Part shown: in pieces, positions 42,759 through 52,077 of the stretch
Position numbering within the stretch: position 1 is the first letter of the stretch
Layout: the number at the start of each line of letters is the position of its first letter
NCBI RefSeq assembly: GCF_901482695.1
Contig: NZ_LR590484.1
Coordinates: forward strand, 5,022,001-5,086,000
DNA: 64,000 nucleotides
Direction of reading: 5' to 3'
Source of the DNA: Sphingobacterium thalpophilum
GTDB taxonomy: Bacteria > Bacteroidota > Bacteroidia > Sphingobacteriales > Sphingobacteriaceae
Position numbers and translations under genes: made by a program
The notes under the pieces: model-generated
What the model saw: the letters and a program-made list of their open reading frames with translations, nothing else
Told to the model about the DNA's origin: nothing
Databases searched by the model: none

Positions 42759-42792
42759 AAAAGCTACGCTGTCCGGTGGACAGGTAGCTTTT
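42759..42792. terminator. Bidirectional terminator between BON gene and tcdA
   Basis: AAAAGCTAC (42759-42767) and CTGTCC (42769-42774) pair with GGACAG and GTAGCTTTT (42778-42792), with one bulged G and a three-base loop. A/T runs on both sides make it work in either direction between convergent genes. Confidence 0.85.
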
Positions 42793-42826
42793 ACTATTTA
42801 TGCATATGTTTATTTATGCGGCTAAT

Positions 42827-43552
42827 TTACGTATTTTCTATGAGATCGCGAATAGCAACGGATGCAATGGCGCCGCCAAAAGCTGCCGGTAAATAGGACA
42901 TCGTTCCATAGGCAGATTTCTTAAAATTGCTTCCATCGGTATAGAGCAATGAATTTTTGTCGGGAAGCTCCGTCGAAAAAGCGACCTTGACGCCATCACG
43001 GATACCATGCTTGCGCAACTTCTTGCGAATATGCTGGGCAAGTTTACAATTGTACGACTTGCTGATATCGGCGATTCTGATCTTTGTGGGATCGACTTTA
43101 CCGCCCGCACCCATAGAGCTTACAAATGGAATTTTGGCCTCCAATGCCCGGCGTATAAAAAATAGTTTTGGCGTGATGCTATCGATCGCCTCCACACAGT
43201 AGTCGGGTGCCAGTTCCAGCAAATCAGGAATTTTCTCGGGAATAATAAAATCCTGTATCACCGTCAGGTCGAGCTCAGGATTAATTGACAGGAGCCGCTG
43301 CCGCATAATCTCGGCTTTCGCTTCTCCATGGTTGGTCGCCAGCGCAGGTAGCTGCCTGTTTCTGTTCGACGGATCTACGGTATCACCATCGATGATAGTC
43401 ATTTTCCCAACTCCGGCACGACAGATAAATTCGGCTGCAAAGGAACCTACGCCCCCCAGTCCCAGAACCATCACATGTGAATTTGCCAGTTTTTCCAGCG
43501 CCGCCCGCCCGATCAAAGCCTCAGTGCGGGACAGCCAACTTAAATCTTTCAT
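42827..43552 (-). CDS. tcdA: tRNA threonylcarbamoyladenosine dehydratase
   Basis: The 241-residue protein has a ThiF/E1-like ATP-binding fold: VLGLGGVGSFAAEFICRAG near residues 30-48, DGDTVDPSNRNRQ and the later VEAIDSITPKL. TcdA (CsdL) cyclises t6A37 to ct6A in ANN-decoding tRNAs, using ATP. The length and absence of a rhodanese domain fit TcdA rather than MoeB/ThiF. Its start overlaps the TatD gene by four bases, so the two are coupled. Confidence 0.88.
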   Translation of the reverse strand: MKDLSWLSRTEALIGRAALEKLANSHVMVLGLGGVGSFAAEFICRAGVGKMTIIDGDTVDPSNRNRQLPALATNHGEAKAEIMRQRLLSINPELDLTVIQDFIIPEKIPDLLELAPDYCVEAIDSITPKLFFIRRALEAKIPFVSSMGAGGKVDPTKIRIADISKSYNCKLAQHIRKKLRKHGIRDGVKVAFSTELPDKNSLLYTDGSNFKKSAYGTMSYLPAAFGGAIASVAIRDLIENT

Positions 43553-44208
43553 TTATTAAATAGTGTCTTATAGTTTCGGTATATTGCTTCTTTTAATGCA
43601 TCCAATGGAATAGATCTGACGGTAGCAACATATTGATAAATAGCTTCGACCGTCGCTGCGGCTGATGTATCGGTTTCCAGAAACAATTGCGTCAGCGGTA
43701 TATTTTTCAGCACCTGGTCCTGGCTGCCGTTTAGACAATGCGAACCGATCGACAGATAATATCCTAAAGCCAGCAACTGCTGCGCCAGAGTCCAGTTTTT
43801 ACGATAGCCGTGAAAAATCACCCCCTGCTTAAATGCGGTTCGATCCAGCGTTTGCACCACTTCCTGAAAAGCACGGACACAATGAATAAGCAATGGCTTC
43901 TGGAATCTGGCAGCCAATGCAATCTGTTCCTCAAAGACATATTGCTGTAGCGCGAAAGGTACTTCTACATGTTTGTCTAGACCACATTCTCCGACAGCCA
44001 TCACATTGTTCTGATGTAAAATGGTCTGCATATGCTGGAGCAGGGAGAGCGAATCATCATGGACATACCATGGATGAAGGCCTACGGAACAGGGCTTCCC
44101 GGATAAGATCTCATGGTGATTCAAGGCGATATTTTGAATAGAAATCACCGCATTGTCACCCATCGGATAATGCTGGTGTGTATGGATATCAATATAAGGC
44201 CGTTGCAT
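43549..44208 (-). CDS. TatD-family metal-dependent hydrolase
   Basis: This 219-residue protein starts at ATG 44208 (MQRPYIDIHTHQHYP), preferred over ATG 44247 which would add an unrelated leader. It has the metal-binding HTH motif, GECGLDKH, the later LIHCVRAFQEV and LETDTSAA. TatD enzymes are cytoplasmic deoxyribonucleases or related amidohydrolases. It is short for TatD (usually about 260 residues) since the N-terminal part is compact. Co-transcribed with tcdA by overlap. Confidence 0.83.
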   Translation of the reverse strand: MQRPYIDIHTHQHYPMGDNAVISIQNIALNHHEILSGKPCSVGLHPWYVHDDSLSLLQHMQTILHQNNVMAVGECGLDKHVEVPFALQQYVFEEQIALAARFQKPLLIHCVRAFQEVVQTLDRTAFKQGVIFHGYRKNWTLAQQLLALGYYLSIGSHCLNGSQDQVLKNIPLTQLFLETDTSAAATVEAIYQYVATVRSIPLDALKEAIYRNYKTLFNK

Positions 44209-44278
44209 CGTCAAACTGCACAAAGGTCGAAAAAATAGTTGAAGCAAAAAAAATATATTCTACAAAATTAGTATAGAT

Positions 44279-45568
44279 TTATGGTTCCAGTGTCGTATCG
44301 AGGGCATGCAGGATTGCCGAGGCTTTCAGCAAGCATTCCTGATATTCTTGTTCTGCCAATGCCTGATTTGTAACGGCACCGCCCGTATGGAAGGAGAGGT
44401 ATCCTGTTGCTTCATTGTAAAGCAATGAACGTATGACAACATTGAAATCGAATTCATCGTGAACTGTGTCAATGTAACCGATCGAACCGGCGTAGACACC
44501 CCGTTTGGAGGCTTCAACTTGGTCGCAGATGCGCATGGCCGCGATTTTGGGGGCTCCCGTCATGGAGCCTGCTGGGAAGGTATGCCGCAGAACGTCCATA
44601 TTGGACACTGCCGGATCTTGTATACAGGTGATTGTGGAAACCATCTGATGCACCTGTCTGAACGACTGGATTTCAAATAGTTCGGTGGCTTGCACCGTAC
44701 CCGGGAGAGCACTTCGCGTCAAGTCATTACGTACCAGATCAACAATCATCACATTTTCAGCAATCTCCTTTTGGGACCGCAGCATTCGGTCAATGATTTC
44801 CTGGTCTTCCTCCACGGTACGGCCTCTTTTGGCAGTACCTTTGATCGGTTGTGAAATCAGCCGACCTTGTCGCTTGGCGAGAAAACGTTCAGGTGATGCA
44901 CATAGGATATAATGTGATCCTACTCGAAAGAAACTGCTGAATGGGGTCGGGGATATCGCATTCAGGTGAAGGTAGACCTCTACAGGCGAGATCTTCGCGT
45001 CAGTCGCGTAAAATTCCTGACAGAGATTCACTTCGTATATGTCTCCGCGCTGAATGTGTGCTTGCACTCGGTCGAATGCCCGAAAATACTGGTCTTTGCT
45101 CCAGCGGGACCTGACTTTCACCTTAAGCGGTGTAGAAACAGGAGGGATGGTGGTCGCAGAGATCGCCTCATAGACCTGTTTGGGATCATCTGCCTGGATA
45201 TGGACCAGATTACCTGTCCAGCGCACAACCACGGCTGGCACAAAAAAGTAGGCTTCTGGAAACCTCAGATGATCGGGTGTCGTGGTGCGCAGCTCCTCAA
45301 TCTCATTTTTCAGATCATAGGACAAGTAGCCCGGAATAAATGATTGTTGATGCCGGGACAAAAACTGCTGCAACTCGTCCAATACATGGTCTTGTCCACG
45401 AAAAGCGTGCAGGGCCTTTACAGCCAGGACACATTCATATCTTCCCCACTGATCAGGTGACCCATTGCTATTAAAGAAAGAAATTTCATCAAATTGCCCC
45501 GACCAGTGCAGGGCTTTTTGATGAAATTTATCTTTAGAATCGAGAAGATCAAAACTTTCGATCCGCAT
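44279..45568 (-). CDS. pabB: Aminodeoxychorismate/anthranilate synthase component I
   Basis: The 429-residue protein has the chorismate-binding fold: GDIYEVNLCQEFYA, FLRVGSH-like FSSFFRVGSHYILCASPERFL, QPIKGTAKRG, VDLVRNDLTRSA and TFPAGSMTGAPKIAAMRI. The KGT-A and GSMTGAPK motifs are common to PabB and TrpE; the position beside purA and away from trp genes, and the single-domain length, favour PabB, for folate synthesis. Only three bases separate it from purA. Confidence 0.87.
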   Translation of the reverse strand: MRIESFDLLDSKDKFHQKALHWSGQFDEISFFNSNGSPDQWGRYECVLAVKALHAFRGQDHVLDELQQFLSRHQQSFIPGYLSYDLKNEIEELRTTTPDHLRFPEAYFFVPAVVVRWTGNLVHIQADDPKQVYEAISATTIPPVSTPLKVKVRSRWSKDQYFRAFDRVQAHIQRGDIYEVNLCQEFYATDAKISPVEVYLHLNAISPTPFSSFFRVGSHYILCASPERFLAKRQGRLISQPIKGTAKRGRTVEEDQEIIDRMLRSQKEIAENVMIVDLVRNDLTRSALPGTVQATELFEIQSFRQVHQMVSTITCIQDPAVSNMDVLRHTFPAGSMTGAPKIAAMRICDQVEASKRGVYAGSIGYIDTVHDEFDFNVVIRSLLYNEATGYLSFHTGGAVTNQALAEQEYQECLLKASAILHALDTTLEP

Positions 45569-45571
45569 AGT

Positions 45572-46849
45572 TTACTTGGATAAAGCTAAGGTTTGTTTAC
45601 GATCCGGACCTACCGACAGGATCGTAATCGGAACTTCAAGTGCTTTCTCTAAATAAGAAATATAATTTTGCAATGCCTCAGGGATTTCATCTGCCGAGGT
45701 AATACCTGTAAGATCCTGCTTCCAGCCGTCGATTTCCTCCAAAATTGGCTCAGCCTGGTGCGTGATGATCTCGTAGGGCATATAGTCAATGACCTCACCG
45801 TTGTACTTGTAATGCGTACATGCATAGATTTTGTCAAAAGTATCCAGCACGTCGGCTTTCATCATGATCAGGTCGGTCACACCGTTGAGCATAATGGCAT
45901 ACTTTAAGGCAGGGATATCAATCCATCCTGTACGGCGTGCGCGGCCTGTAGTCGCACCAAACTCATGGCCCAACTGACGCAACCTCTCACCGGTCTCATC
46001 ATGTAGCTCGGTAGGGAAAGGGCCGCCACCTACGCGCGTAGCGTAGGCTTTGAAGATACCATACACTTTACCGATCTTATTCGGTGCCACACCAAGTCCT
46101 GTACAGGCTCCGGCAGTCGTGGTATTCGAAGAAGTAACGAACGGATAAGACCCAAAGTCCACATCCAGTAGTGTACCCTGAGCACCTTCGGCCAATACAC
46201 GCTTACCTTCTTTAAGGTACTTGTTGACCAAGTGCTCTGAATCGACGTGAGGAATAGTTTTAATAAATTCGATCGCATCTAAGAATGCTTTTTCCTTTTC
46301 ACTGAAATCAGGAATCTCACCGTAGTGCGAAAGAATATTCAAGTGCTTTTCTTTCAGCTTCTGATAGCGCTCCTGAAAATCGGGGAGGGTGGTGTCACCT
46401 ACACGTAAACCGTTACGTCCGGTTTTGTCCATGTATGTAGGACCGATTCCTTTGAGGGTAGATCCTATTTTGCCTGCACCCATCTTCGATTCTGAAGCGG
46501 CGTCCAATAATTGGTGTGTAGGCAAGATCAGGTGCGCTTTGCGGGCCAGCACCAGATTGCCTTTACCCACCGGATCAAAACCAGCTGTCTTAAGGTTATC
46601 TAACTCTCTTTTTAAGATAATAGGGTCGATAACGACGCCATTACCAATAAGATTTAGTGTACCTTCATTGAAGATACCAGATGGAATTGTGTTGAGTACG
46701 AATTTTTTGTTATCGAATTCCAACGTGTGTCCGGCGTTAGGGCCGCCTTGGAAACGAGCGATCAAATCGTATTTCGGACAGAAGACGTCTACGATTTTAC
46801 CTTTACCCTCGTCACCCCATTGTAAGCCCAAAAGCACATCAACTTGCAT
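45572..46849 (-). CDS. purA: Adenylosuccinate synthetase
   Basis: The 425-residue protein begins MQVDVLLGLQWGDEGKGKIVD, the P-loop-like and catalytic Asp/GDEGKGK region of PurA. It also shows GGPNAGHTLEF (His41 region), GPTYMDKTGRNGLRVGD, EGAQGTLLDVDFGSYPFVTSSN and TTGRARRTGWIDI. It makes adenylosuccinate from IMP, aspartate and GTP for AMP synthesis. Full length. Downstream pabB, then tatD and tcdA, follow at close spacing. Confidence 0.97.
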   Translation of the reverse strand: MQVDVLLGLQWGDEGKGKIVDVFCPKYDLIARFQGGPNAGHTLEFDNKKFVLNTIPSGIFNEGTLNLIGNGVVIDPIILKRELDNLKTAGFDPVGKGNLVLARKAHLILPTHQLLDAASESKMGAGKIGSTLKGIGPTYMDKTGRNGLRVGDTTLPDFQERYQKLKEKHLNILSHYGEIPDFSEKEKAFLDAIEFIKTIPHVDSEHLVNKYLKEGKRVLAEGAQGTLLDVDFGSYPFVTSSNTTTAGACTGLGVAPNKIGKVYGIFKAYATRVGGGPFPTELHDETGERLRQLGHEFGATTGRARRTGWIDIPALKYAIMLNGVTDLIMMKADVLDTFDKIYACTHYKYNGEVIDYMPYEIITHQAEPILEEIDGWKQDLTGITSADEIPEALQNYISYLEKALEVPITILSVGPDRKQTLALSK

Positions 46850-46910
46850 AGCTTTTAAAGTATAGTAATTAAAATGTTATTAATAAAAATAGACTCATTT
46901 AAAAAATAAA

Positions 46911-46939
46911 AATGTTCAGGAATTTTCCCCCTGAACATT
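46911..46939 (-). terminator. Hairpin with U tract between fur and purA
   Basis: On the minus strand a 10-base-pair stem (AATGTTCAGG at 46911-46920 with CCTGAACATT at 46930-46939) is followed by TTTTTATTTTTT. It would terminate fur transcription. It also lies between a candidate purA -7 box and the purA start, so it could act as an attenuator. Confidence 0.7.
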
Positions 46940-46945
46940 CCCGAA

Positions 46946-46953
46946 CAAATGTA
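46946..46953 (-). promoter_or_regulatory. Candidate -7 box upstream of purA
   Basis: The minus strand reads TACATTTG, fitting TAnnTTTG, 97 bases before the purA ATG. A CAAA/TTTG element is only 13 bases further upstream, closer than usual, so support is moderate. Confidence 0.35.
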
Positions 46954-46979
46954 CTATTATATTTAACAAAAATATAAGA

Positions 46980-47471
46980 TTAATTTGAAATAGCTTCGTG
47001 AGCCACAGTTTCTTCTTTTTTATTCTTTTCCTGGCAATCCTGACATACACCATACAGGTTTAGCGAGTGGTGCTTAATGTCAAATTTCAGCAAGTCACCC
47101 ATCAGACTCTGGATCTGGTTGATACGCGGATCACAGAATTCGACCACCTTGTTGCACTCAATACAGATGACATGGTCATGCTGTTTGAAGCCATAAGATT
47201 TTTCAAATTGAGCCATATTACGTCCAAACTGATGTTTGGTCACCAGATCACAGGACACCAATAACTCGAGGGTATTATATACTGTAGCACGGCTGACACG
47301 GTACTTTTTGTTCTTCATATGGATATACAAAGATTCAACGTCAAAGTGGTCAGTACGCGAATAGATCTCCTCCAGGATCGCATAACGCTCAGGGGTTTTC
47401 CTTAGATTTTTATTTTCTAAGTAGGCTTCAAAGATCTTTTTTACAGTTGCAAAATTTTCAGCTTGATTCAT
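46980..47471 (-). CDS. fur: Fur-family transcriptional regulator
   Basis: The 163-residue protein has the winged-helix recognition region (YRVSRATVYNTLELLVSCDL), an HDHVICIECNKVVEFCD metal-binding segment and a second Cys pair CQDC, so a structural zinc site is complete. Sensing His residues are present in HHSLNLYG. Fur/PerR-type function cannot be separated from sequence alone. The N-terminal helix (FATVKKIFEAYLENKNLRK) is longer than in E. coli Fur. It follows relA/spoT by 77 bases and ends before the purA hairpin. Confidence 0.88.
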   Translation of the reverse strand: MNQAENFATVKKIFEAYLENKNLRKTPERYAILEEIYSRTDHFDVESLYIHMKNKKYRVSRATVYNTLELLVSCDLVTKHQFGRNMAQFEKSYGFKQHDHVICIECNKVVEFCDPRINQIQSLMGDLLKFDIKHHSLNLYGVCQDCQEKNKKEETVAHEAISN

Positions 47472-47548
47472 AGTAAAAATATTCTTTTACAAATTTACCA
47501 ATTTAGATTGACATTTGATAACGTTTCTAAATTGTGATATTCATTTGA

Positions 47549-49768
47549 TTAACTTTCGGATTCGTAACGGTTTACTCCCGTAATACCCCTGACTTGCTTC
47601 AGGTTCTTCATGAGGCTTTCCAGCTGTTGGGTATCATTGACGTAGACCATAATATTACCGTCAAAAATACCTTCATTGCTCGAAATAGACAGGGAGCGGA
47701 TATTGACCGCAAATTCCTGGGAAATGACTGTCGTGATCTTATTGACCAAGCCGACATCGTCAATCCCCACAATATGCAGGCCCGTTAAGAATGCGGAGTC
47801 CTTGGTCGAGGCCCACCGTGCTTTGAGGATCCGGTAACCATAGTTTGCCATTAGTTTGGAAGCGTTGGGGCAACTGGTACGGTGTATTTTTATACCGTCA
47901 TTGACCGTCAGAAAACCGAATATGTCATCGCCGGGTATGGGATTACAACAGGGGGCGAGGGTATAATCCACCTTTTGCATATCGTCACCGATCAATATGG
48001 TATCAAACTCCTTTTTATTGATTTTCTCCACCAGACCACCGATATGGGCATTAAACTGGTTGCCGTTGGCAGGGCCGGCATTGATCTCCACAGCTTTTTC
48101 ATGGGCCACATACTCGCGTAATTGTTTGATATCAACCACACCTTTTGCAACGTTGTAAAAAAGATCCTGTGAACTTGGATATTTTAGATAGTTTGCAATC
48201 TTATTAATATTGTCCGTATTGTAAGTCACTTTGAGCGACTTTAGCTTACGCTCAAGAATTTCCTTGCCATCTTCAGCAACACGTCTCTTCTCTTCTTTGA
48301 GGGACGAACGTATCTTGGATTTTGCTTTTGCTGTTACCACAAAGTTGAGCCAGTCCTCTTTTGGCGACTGCTTGCTGGAGGTGATGATCTCAACCTGATC
48401 ACCATTCTGCAAAACATGGCTGAGCGGCACCAGCTTGTGGTTCACTTTAGCTCCAATACAACTTGCACCGATATCTGAATGGATTTCGAACGCAAAATCC
48501 AGTGCTGTTGCATTATTGGGCAGCTGGATCAAGGTACCTTTGGGAGTGAAAATGAAGATCTCATCTGAAAATAGATTCATTTTAAAGTCATCCACAAAGT
48601 CCATTGCATTCTGGTCAGGACTGCTTAATACATCACGTACTTTTTTGATCCACTGGTCCAAACCTGAATCTGAGTTCGATTCTTTATACTTCCAGTGTGC
48701 CGCAAATCCTTTCTCCGCAATCTCATTCATCCGTTTGGTACGAATCTGCACCTCAACCCATTGGCCTTTGGGGCCCATAACGGTGGTATGCAATGACTCA
48801 TAGCCATTTCCTTTGGGTGAGGAGATCCAGTCGCGCAGACGGTCAGGATTGGGCCGATAAAGGTCAGTGACGATGGAATAGACTTTCCAGCATTCGGTCT
48901 TTTCTTTTTCGTCCACCGCATCGATGACAATACGAATCGCAAATAGGTCATACACTTCTTCAAATGGAATGGACTTTTTGCGCATTTTGTTCCAGATAGA
49001 ATGTATGGATTTGGGGCGTCCGAAGACTTCTGCTTTAATACCCTGCTCCTGAAGAATCTCCTGTATAGGACCGATAAAATCGCCGATGAATTTCTCACGC
49101 TCGGCCTTTTTCTCATTCAGCTTGCGTGCAATAAATTTATAGGTATCAGGGTCGGTATATTTCATCGATAGATCCTCAAGCTCCGACTTAATGGCGTAAA
49201 GCCCTAGACGATGGGCCAGAGGCGCATAGAGATAACTGGTCTCTGAAGCGATCTTCAGTTGCTTGTCTCTAGCCATAAACTCCATGGTCCGCATATTGTG
49301 CAGCCTGTCCGCGAGCTTAATGAGGATCACGCGCACATCATCCGCCAGTGTCAGCAGCATTTTACGGAAATTTTCCGCTTGCATGGAGCTATTAGGATCG
49401 AATATCCCCGAAATTTTGGTTAGACCGTCGATAATGCGGCGGACTTTCTTCCCAAACATCTCCTCGATCTCATCGAGTGTCACGTTGGTATCTTCAACAA
49501 CATCATGCAGCAAAGCACAGACGATGGATGTCGTACCCAGGCCAATTTCCTCGGCTGCAATCTGCGCTACCGCAATCGGATGATAAATATAAGGTTCTCC
49601 TGACTTGCGCCGCATTTCTTTATGACTATCCAGAGCAAGGTCAAAAGCTTTACGGATCTCCTGCTTATCTCCGCGCTGCAACGTAGGCTTACAGGCACGC
49701 AATAAAGCGCGATAACGTTTTCTTATCTCTTTGTTTTCTGCTTCTATATCAATCACATAATCTTTCAT
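47549..49768 (-). CDS. Bifunctional (p)ppGpp synthetase/hydrolase (RelA/SpoT)
   Basis: The 739-residue protein has an N-terminal HD hydrolase domain (CALLHDVVEDT about residues 85-95), a synthetase domain with GRPKSIHSIWNKM and YESLHTTVMGPKG, a TGS domain (about 400-460, FIFTPKGTLIQLPNNATALDFAF), a helical/zinc-finger region (PCCNPIPGDD) and a C-terminal ACT domain (LVNKITTVISQEFAVNIRS). The HD motif is intact, so both synthesis and hydrolysis of the alarmone are expected. Bacteroidota usually have one long Rel. Confidence 0.95.
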   Translation of the reverse strand: MKDYVIDIEAENKEIRKRYRALLRACKPTLQRGDKQEIRKAFDLALDSHKEMRRKSGEPYIYHPIAVAQIAAEEIGLGTTSIVCALLHDVVEDTNVTLDEIEEMFGKKVRRIIDGLTKISGIFDPNSSMQAENFRKMLLTLADDVRVILIKLADRLHNMRTMEFMARDKQLKIASETSYLYAPLAHRLGLYAIKSELEDLSMKYTDPDTYKFIARKLNEKKAEREKFIGDFIGPIQEILQEQGIKAEVFGRPKSIHSIWNKMRKKSIPFEEVYDLFAIRIVIDAVDEKEKTECWKVYSIVTDLYRPNPDRLRDWISSPKGNGYESLHTTVMGPKGQWVEVQIRTKRMNEIAEKGFAAHWKYKESNSDSGLDQWIKKVRDVLSSPDQNAMDFVDDFKMNLFSDEIFIFTPKGTLIQLPNNATALDFAFEIHSDIGASCIGAKVNHKLVPLSHVLQNGDQVEIITSSKQSPKEDWLNFVVTAKAKSKIRSSLKEEKRRVAEDGKEILERKLKSLKVTYNTDNINKIANYLKYPSSQDLFYNVAKGVVDIKQLREYVAHEKAVEINAGPANGNQFNAHIGGLVEKINKKEFDTILIGDDMQKVDYTLAPCCNPIPGDDIFGFLTVNDGIKIHRTSCPNASKLMANYGYRILKARWASTKDSAFLTGLHIVGIDDVGLVNKITTVISQEFAVNIRSLSISSNEGIFDGNIMVYVNDTQQLESLMKNLKQVRGITGVNRYESES

Positions 49769-49919
49769 AAACGTTGCAGGTAAATGATGTTTTTTTGAGT
49801 AAATTTGCTTAATTTAGTTAATGTATTTTGAATACTGTGTTCAAGCTAACTTATTTTGTAATAAATTTACCAAAATTTAATAGCATTGACAAATTAAAAA
49901 GTGTTATATAGTCATTCGG

Positions 49920-50552
49920 ATGAAGACAATTGTTTTTGGCTTGCTTTTTCTCCTGGGGTCTTTGTCGGCTGTGGCGCAGTCCCAACCCTTGGTCATGCCG
50001 CTTTATGGCGAGGGGGCGCAGGAGACCGTAAGTGATTATATGACAACGACCTTGCCATCCGGCGAAGTACTGCCCTGGTTTCCGATCCCCGAAGTGGTGA
50101 TCGTCCGAAAACGGGTGTGGTCCAGCGAGGAGGCACGGCGAGCGTATTTACGCTTCCGTAGAAATGTGCTCAAGGTGCTTCCTTATGCGATATATGCACA
50201 GAAAAGATACGATCAACTCGACCGGGAACTGGCAATGACCTCTGATAAAAAACAACAAAAGGCGCTGGTGGATAAATGTGAGACCGACGTCAAACAGATG
50301 TTTGACCGCGAGATCAAGAACATGACGATTTCTCAGGGCAAAATTCTGATCAAGCTGATCGATCGCTATACCGGACATACCGGCTATGAAATGGTCAAGG
50401 AGATGAAAGGCGGTATCTCGGCATTCTTTTATCAGGGGGTGGCCAAAATTTTTGGACATAATCTGAAGTCGACTTATGATCCTAAAGAGGATTTTGAGAT
50501 TGAGAATATCATCCGGGAATTTGAACGCTCAAGACCTAAGCCGGTCATGTAA
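49920..50552 (+). CDS. DUF4294 secreted protein
   Basis: The 210-residue protein has a signal peptide ending AVA-QSQP. Its mature part carries the DUF4294 core (PEVVIVRKRVWSSEEARRAYLRFRRNVLKVLPYA) and a C-terminal helix-rich segment (KMTISQGKILIKLIDRYTGHTGYE-like). The family is Bacteroidota-specific and has no known function. A TAAATTTG box at 49800-49807 is a possible promoter with a leader of about 105 bases. Confidence 0.85.
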   Translation: MKTIVFGLLFLLGSLSAVAQSQPLVMPLYGEGAQETVSDYMTTTLPSGEVLPWFPIPEVVIVRKRVWSSEEARRAYLRFRRNVLKVLPYAIYAQKRYDQLDRELAMTSDKKQQKALVDKCETDVKQMFDREIKNMTISQGKILIKLIDRYTGHTGYEMVKEMKGGISAFFYQGVAKIFGHNLKSTYDPKEDFEIENIIREFERSRPKPVM

Positions 50553-50614
50553 CTGGCGCTAGCAGGCTATAGACGTCTATGCGCAAACTAAATTAATTTA
50601 CTTTATAAGCCCAT

Positions 50615-51106
50615 ATGAAAACGATCTACAACTTCGATGCTCTGCAGTTTAACGGCAAAAAGAAGTCGCTTGCTGATTTTGAAGGAAAGGTATTGCTCAT
50701 CGTCAATACCGCAAGCCAGTGTCTCTTTACGAGACAGTTTAAATCTCTAGAAAAGTTGTACCAAAAGTATAAGGAAAGGGGATTTGAGATCTTAGCATTT
50801 CCCTCCAATAACTTTCGGAACCAAGAGCCACTGACAGGAAGTACGCTGGAGACTTTTTGCAGAATCAACCAGCAGGTCAGTTTCTCGATATTTAAACGGA
50901 GTCACGTGATCGGTGAATATACGACGCCCTTGTATAATTTCTTGTCCAACAAGTCTGAAAACGGACGGATAAACAGCAAGCCTTCCTGGAACTTCCACAA
51001 ATACCTGATTAATAGACAAGGGGAAGTCGTTGACTTTTTCTATCCCATCACTTCGCCATTGTCAGGTAAAATTTGCCGTAATATTGAACGGCTATTGCAG
51101 GAGTGA
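50615..51106 (+). CDS. Glutathione peroxidase-family thiol peroxidase
   Basis: The 163-residue protein has the thioredoxin-fold peroxidase core. The catalytic Cys is in NTASQCLFTRQF, with partner Gln/Trp motifs NQEPL and SWNFHKYLI; it is cytoplasmic. In place of the usual second-Cys motif FPCNQF it reads FPSNNF, so the resolving Cys may be elsewhere or absent, and the reducing partner (thioredoxin or bacillithiol) is open. It lies about 160 bases before the bacillithiol deacetylase gene, but a link is only suggested. Confidence 0.87.
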   Translation: MKTIYNFDALQFNGKKKSLADFEGKVLLIVNTASQCLFTRQFKSLEKLYQKYKERGFEILAFPSNNFRNQEPLTGSTLETFCRINQQVSFSIFKRSHVIGEYTTPLYNFLSNKSENGRINSKPSWNFHKYLINRQGEVVDFFYPITSPLSGKICRNIERLLQE

Positions 51107-51265
51107 TCGACAAACTTCCTACCTTTGGCCCAGCTTAAGCGCAACAGCAGCTCGTCGTGGAATGTGATCCAAGGCACCGGAGCAAGAAGGAGCATGCGCA
51201 TTACCTGTCATTTGATAACCTGACAGAGAATATAGCTACCAAATATAAGAGAGGAATAGAAAAAT

Positions 51266-51997
51266 ATGGTAAAATTAGATTTACTTGTCATTGCCGTACA
51301 TCCTGACGATGCCGAATTAGGAGCAGGGGGCGTGATGGCAAAATATGTTGCTGAAGGAAAAAAGGTCGGAGTCGTGGACCTCACACAGGGTGAACTGGGC
51401 ACAAGGGGTACCGCCGCAACCAGAGCGCAGGAAGCAAAAGATGCTGCCGCCATACTGGGCCTTGCAGCCCGGGAGAATCTCGGTTTAAGAGATGGCTTTT
51501 TTGAGAATGCCGAAAAAGAAAAACTAGCAATCATTACAGCGATACGGAAATACCAGCCGGAAATCGTCATCACCAACGCAATTACCGACCGTCATCCGGA
51601 CCATGGCAGGGCAGGACAGCTGGTCAATGAGGCCTGTTTTCTGGCAGGCCTAAGAAAAGTGGAAACCAGCGATACTGACAATAAGCCTCAGGAGGCATTC
51701 CGTCCGAGACTGGTACTGCAGTTTGTACAGGATCATTACATCAGACCGGATATCGTCATCGACATTACGGACTACTATGCGACAAAGGAAAAATCAATAT
51801 TAGCTTATAAAACGCAATTCTATACCGGGGAAAATGTAAATCCGGACGAACCACAGACCTATATTTCGAATCCCGACTTTATTGCATCTACTGCTGCCCG
51901 GGCGAGAGAATTCGGGCGTTATATCCAGGCAAAATATGCGGAAGGTTTCACTTCCCAGAAAATCCTTGGTGTGGAAAACCTATTTGACCTTAGGTAA
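51266..51997 (+). CDS. bshB1: Bacillithiol biosynthesis deacetylase BshB1
   Basis: The 243-residue protein has the LmbE/PIG-L zinc deacetylase signatures: AVHPDDAELGAGG (zinc-binding His, Asp, Asp) near residue 11 and DRHPDHGRAG further on, with TQGELGTRGT and DGFFEN loops typical of BshB1. It removes acetyl from GlcNAc-malate in bacillithiol synthesis. Bacteroidota commonly use bacillithiol. The gene ends at a hairpin shared with the convergent lipoprotein gene. Confidence 0.93.
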   Translation: MVKLDLLVIAVHPDDAELGAGGVMAKYVAEGKKVGVVDLTQGELGTRGTAATRAQEAKDAAAILGLAARENLGLRDGFFENAEKEKLAIITAIRKYQPEIVITNAITDRHPDHGRAGQLVNEACFLAGLRKVETSDTDNKPQEAFRPRLVLQFVQDHYIRPDIVIDITDYYATKEKSILAYKTQFYTGENVNPDEPQTYISNPDFIASTAARAREFGRYIQAKYAEGFTSQKILGVENLFDLR

Positions 51998-52027
51998 CAT
52001 CAATCCCTATTTTTGCGTAAAAACAGA

Positions 52028-52068
52028 TGCAGGATTATTTACCCCTGATATGGGCAGATAATCCTGCA
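52028..52068. terminator. Long-stem hairpin between bshB1 and convergent lipoprotein gene
   Basis: TGCAGGATTAT (52028-52038) pairs with ATAATCCTGCA (52058-52068). Inside, CCC and GGG extend the stem after a short internal loop. It is in the 80-base space between the two convergent stop codons, so a bidirectional terminator is likely. Confidence 0.7.
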
Positions 52069-52077
52069 ATTGCTTCA

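Noticed and set aside
47490..47497. TAAATTTG on the minus strand before fur
   Set aside because: Matches the -7 consensus but no -33 partner, and the leader would be only about ten bases; chance match is likely enough to leave it out.
49800..49807. TAAATTTG as promoter of the DUF4294 gene
   Set aside because: It fits TAnnTTTG but lies over 110 bases from the start and has no -33 element; noted in the gene entry only.
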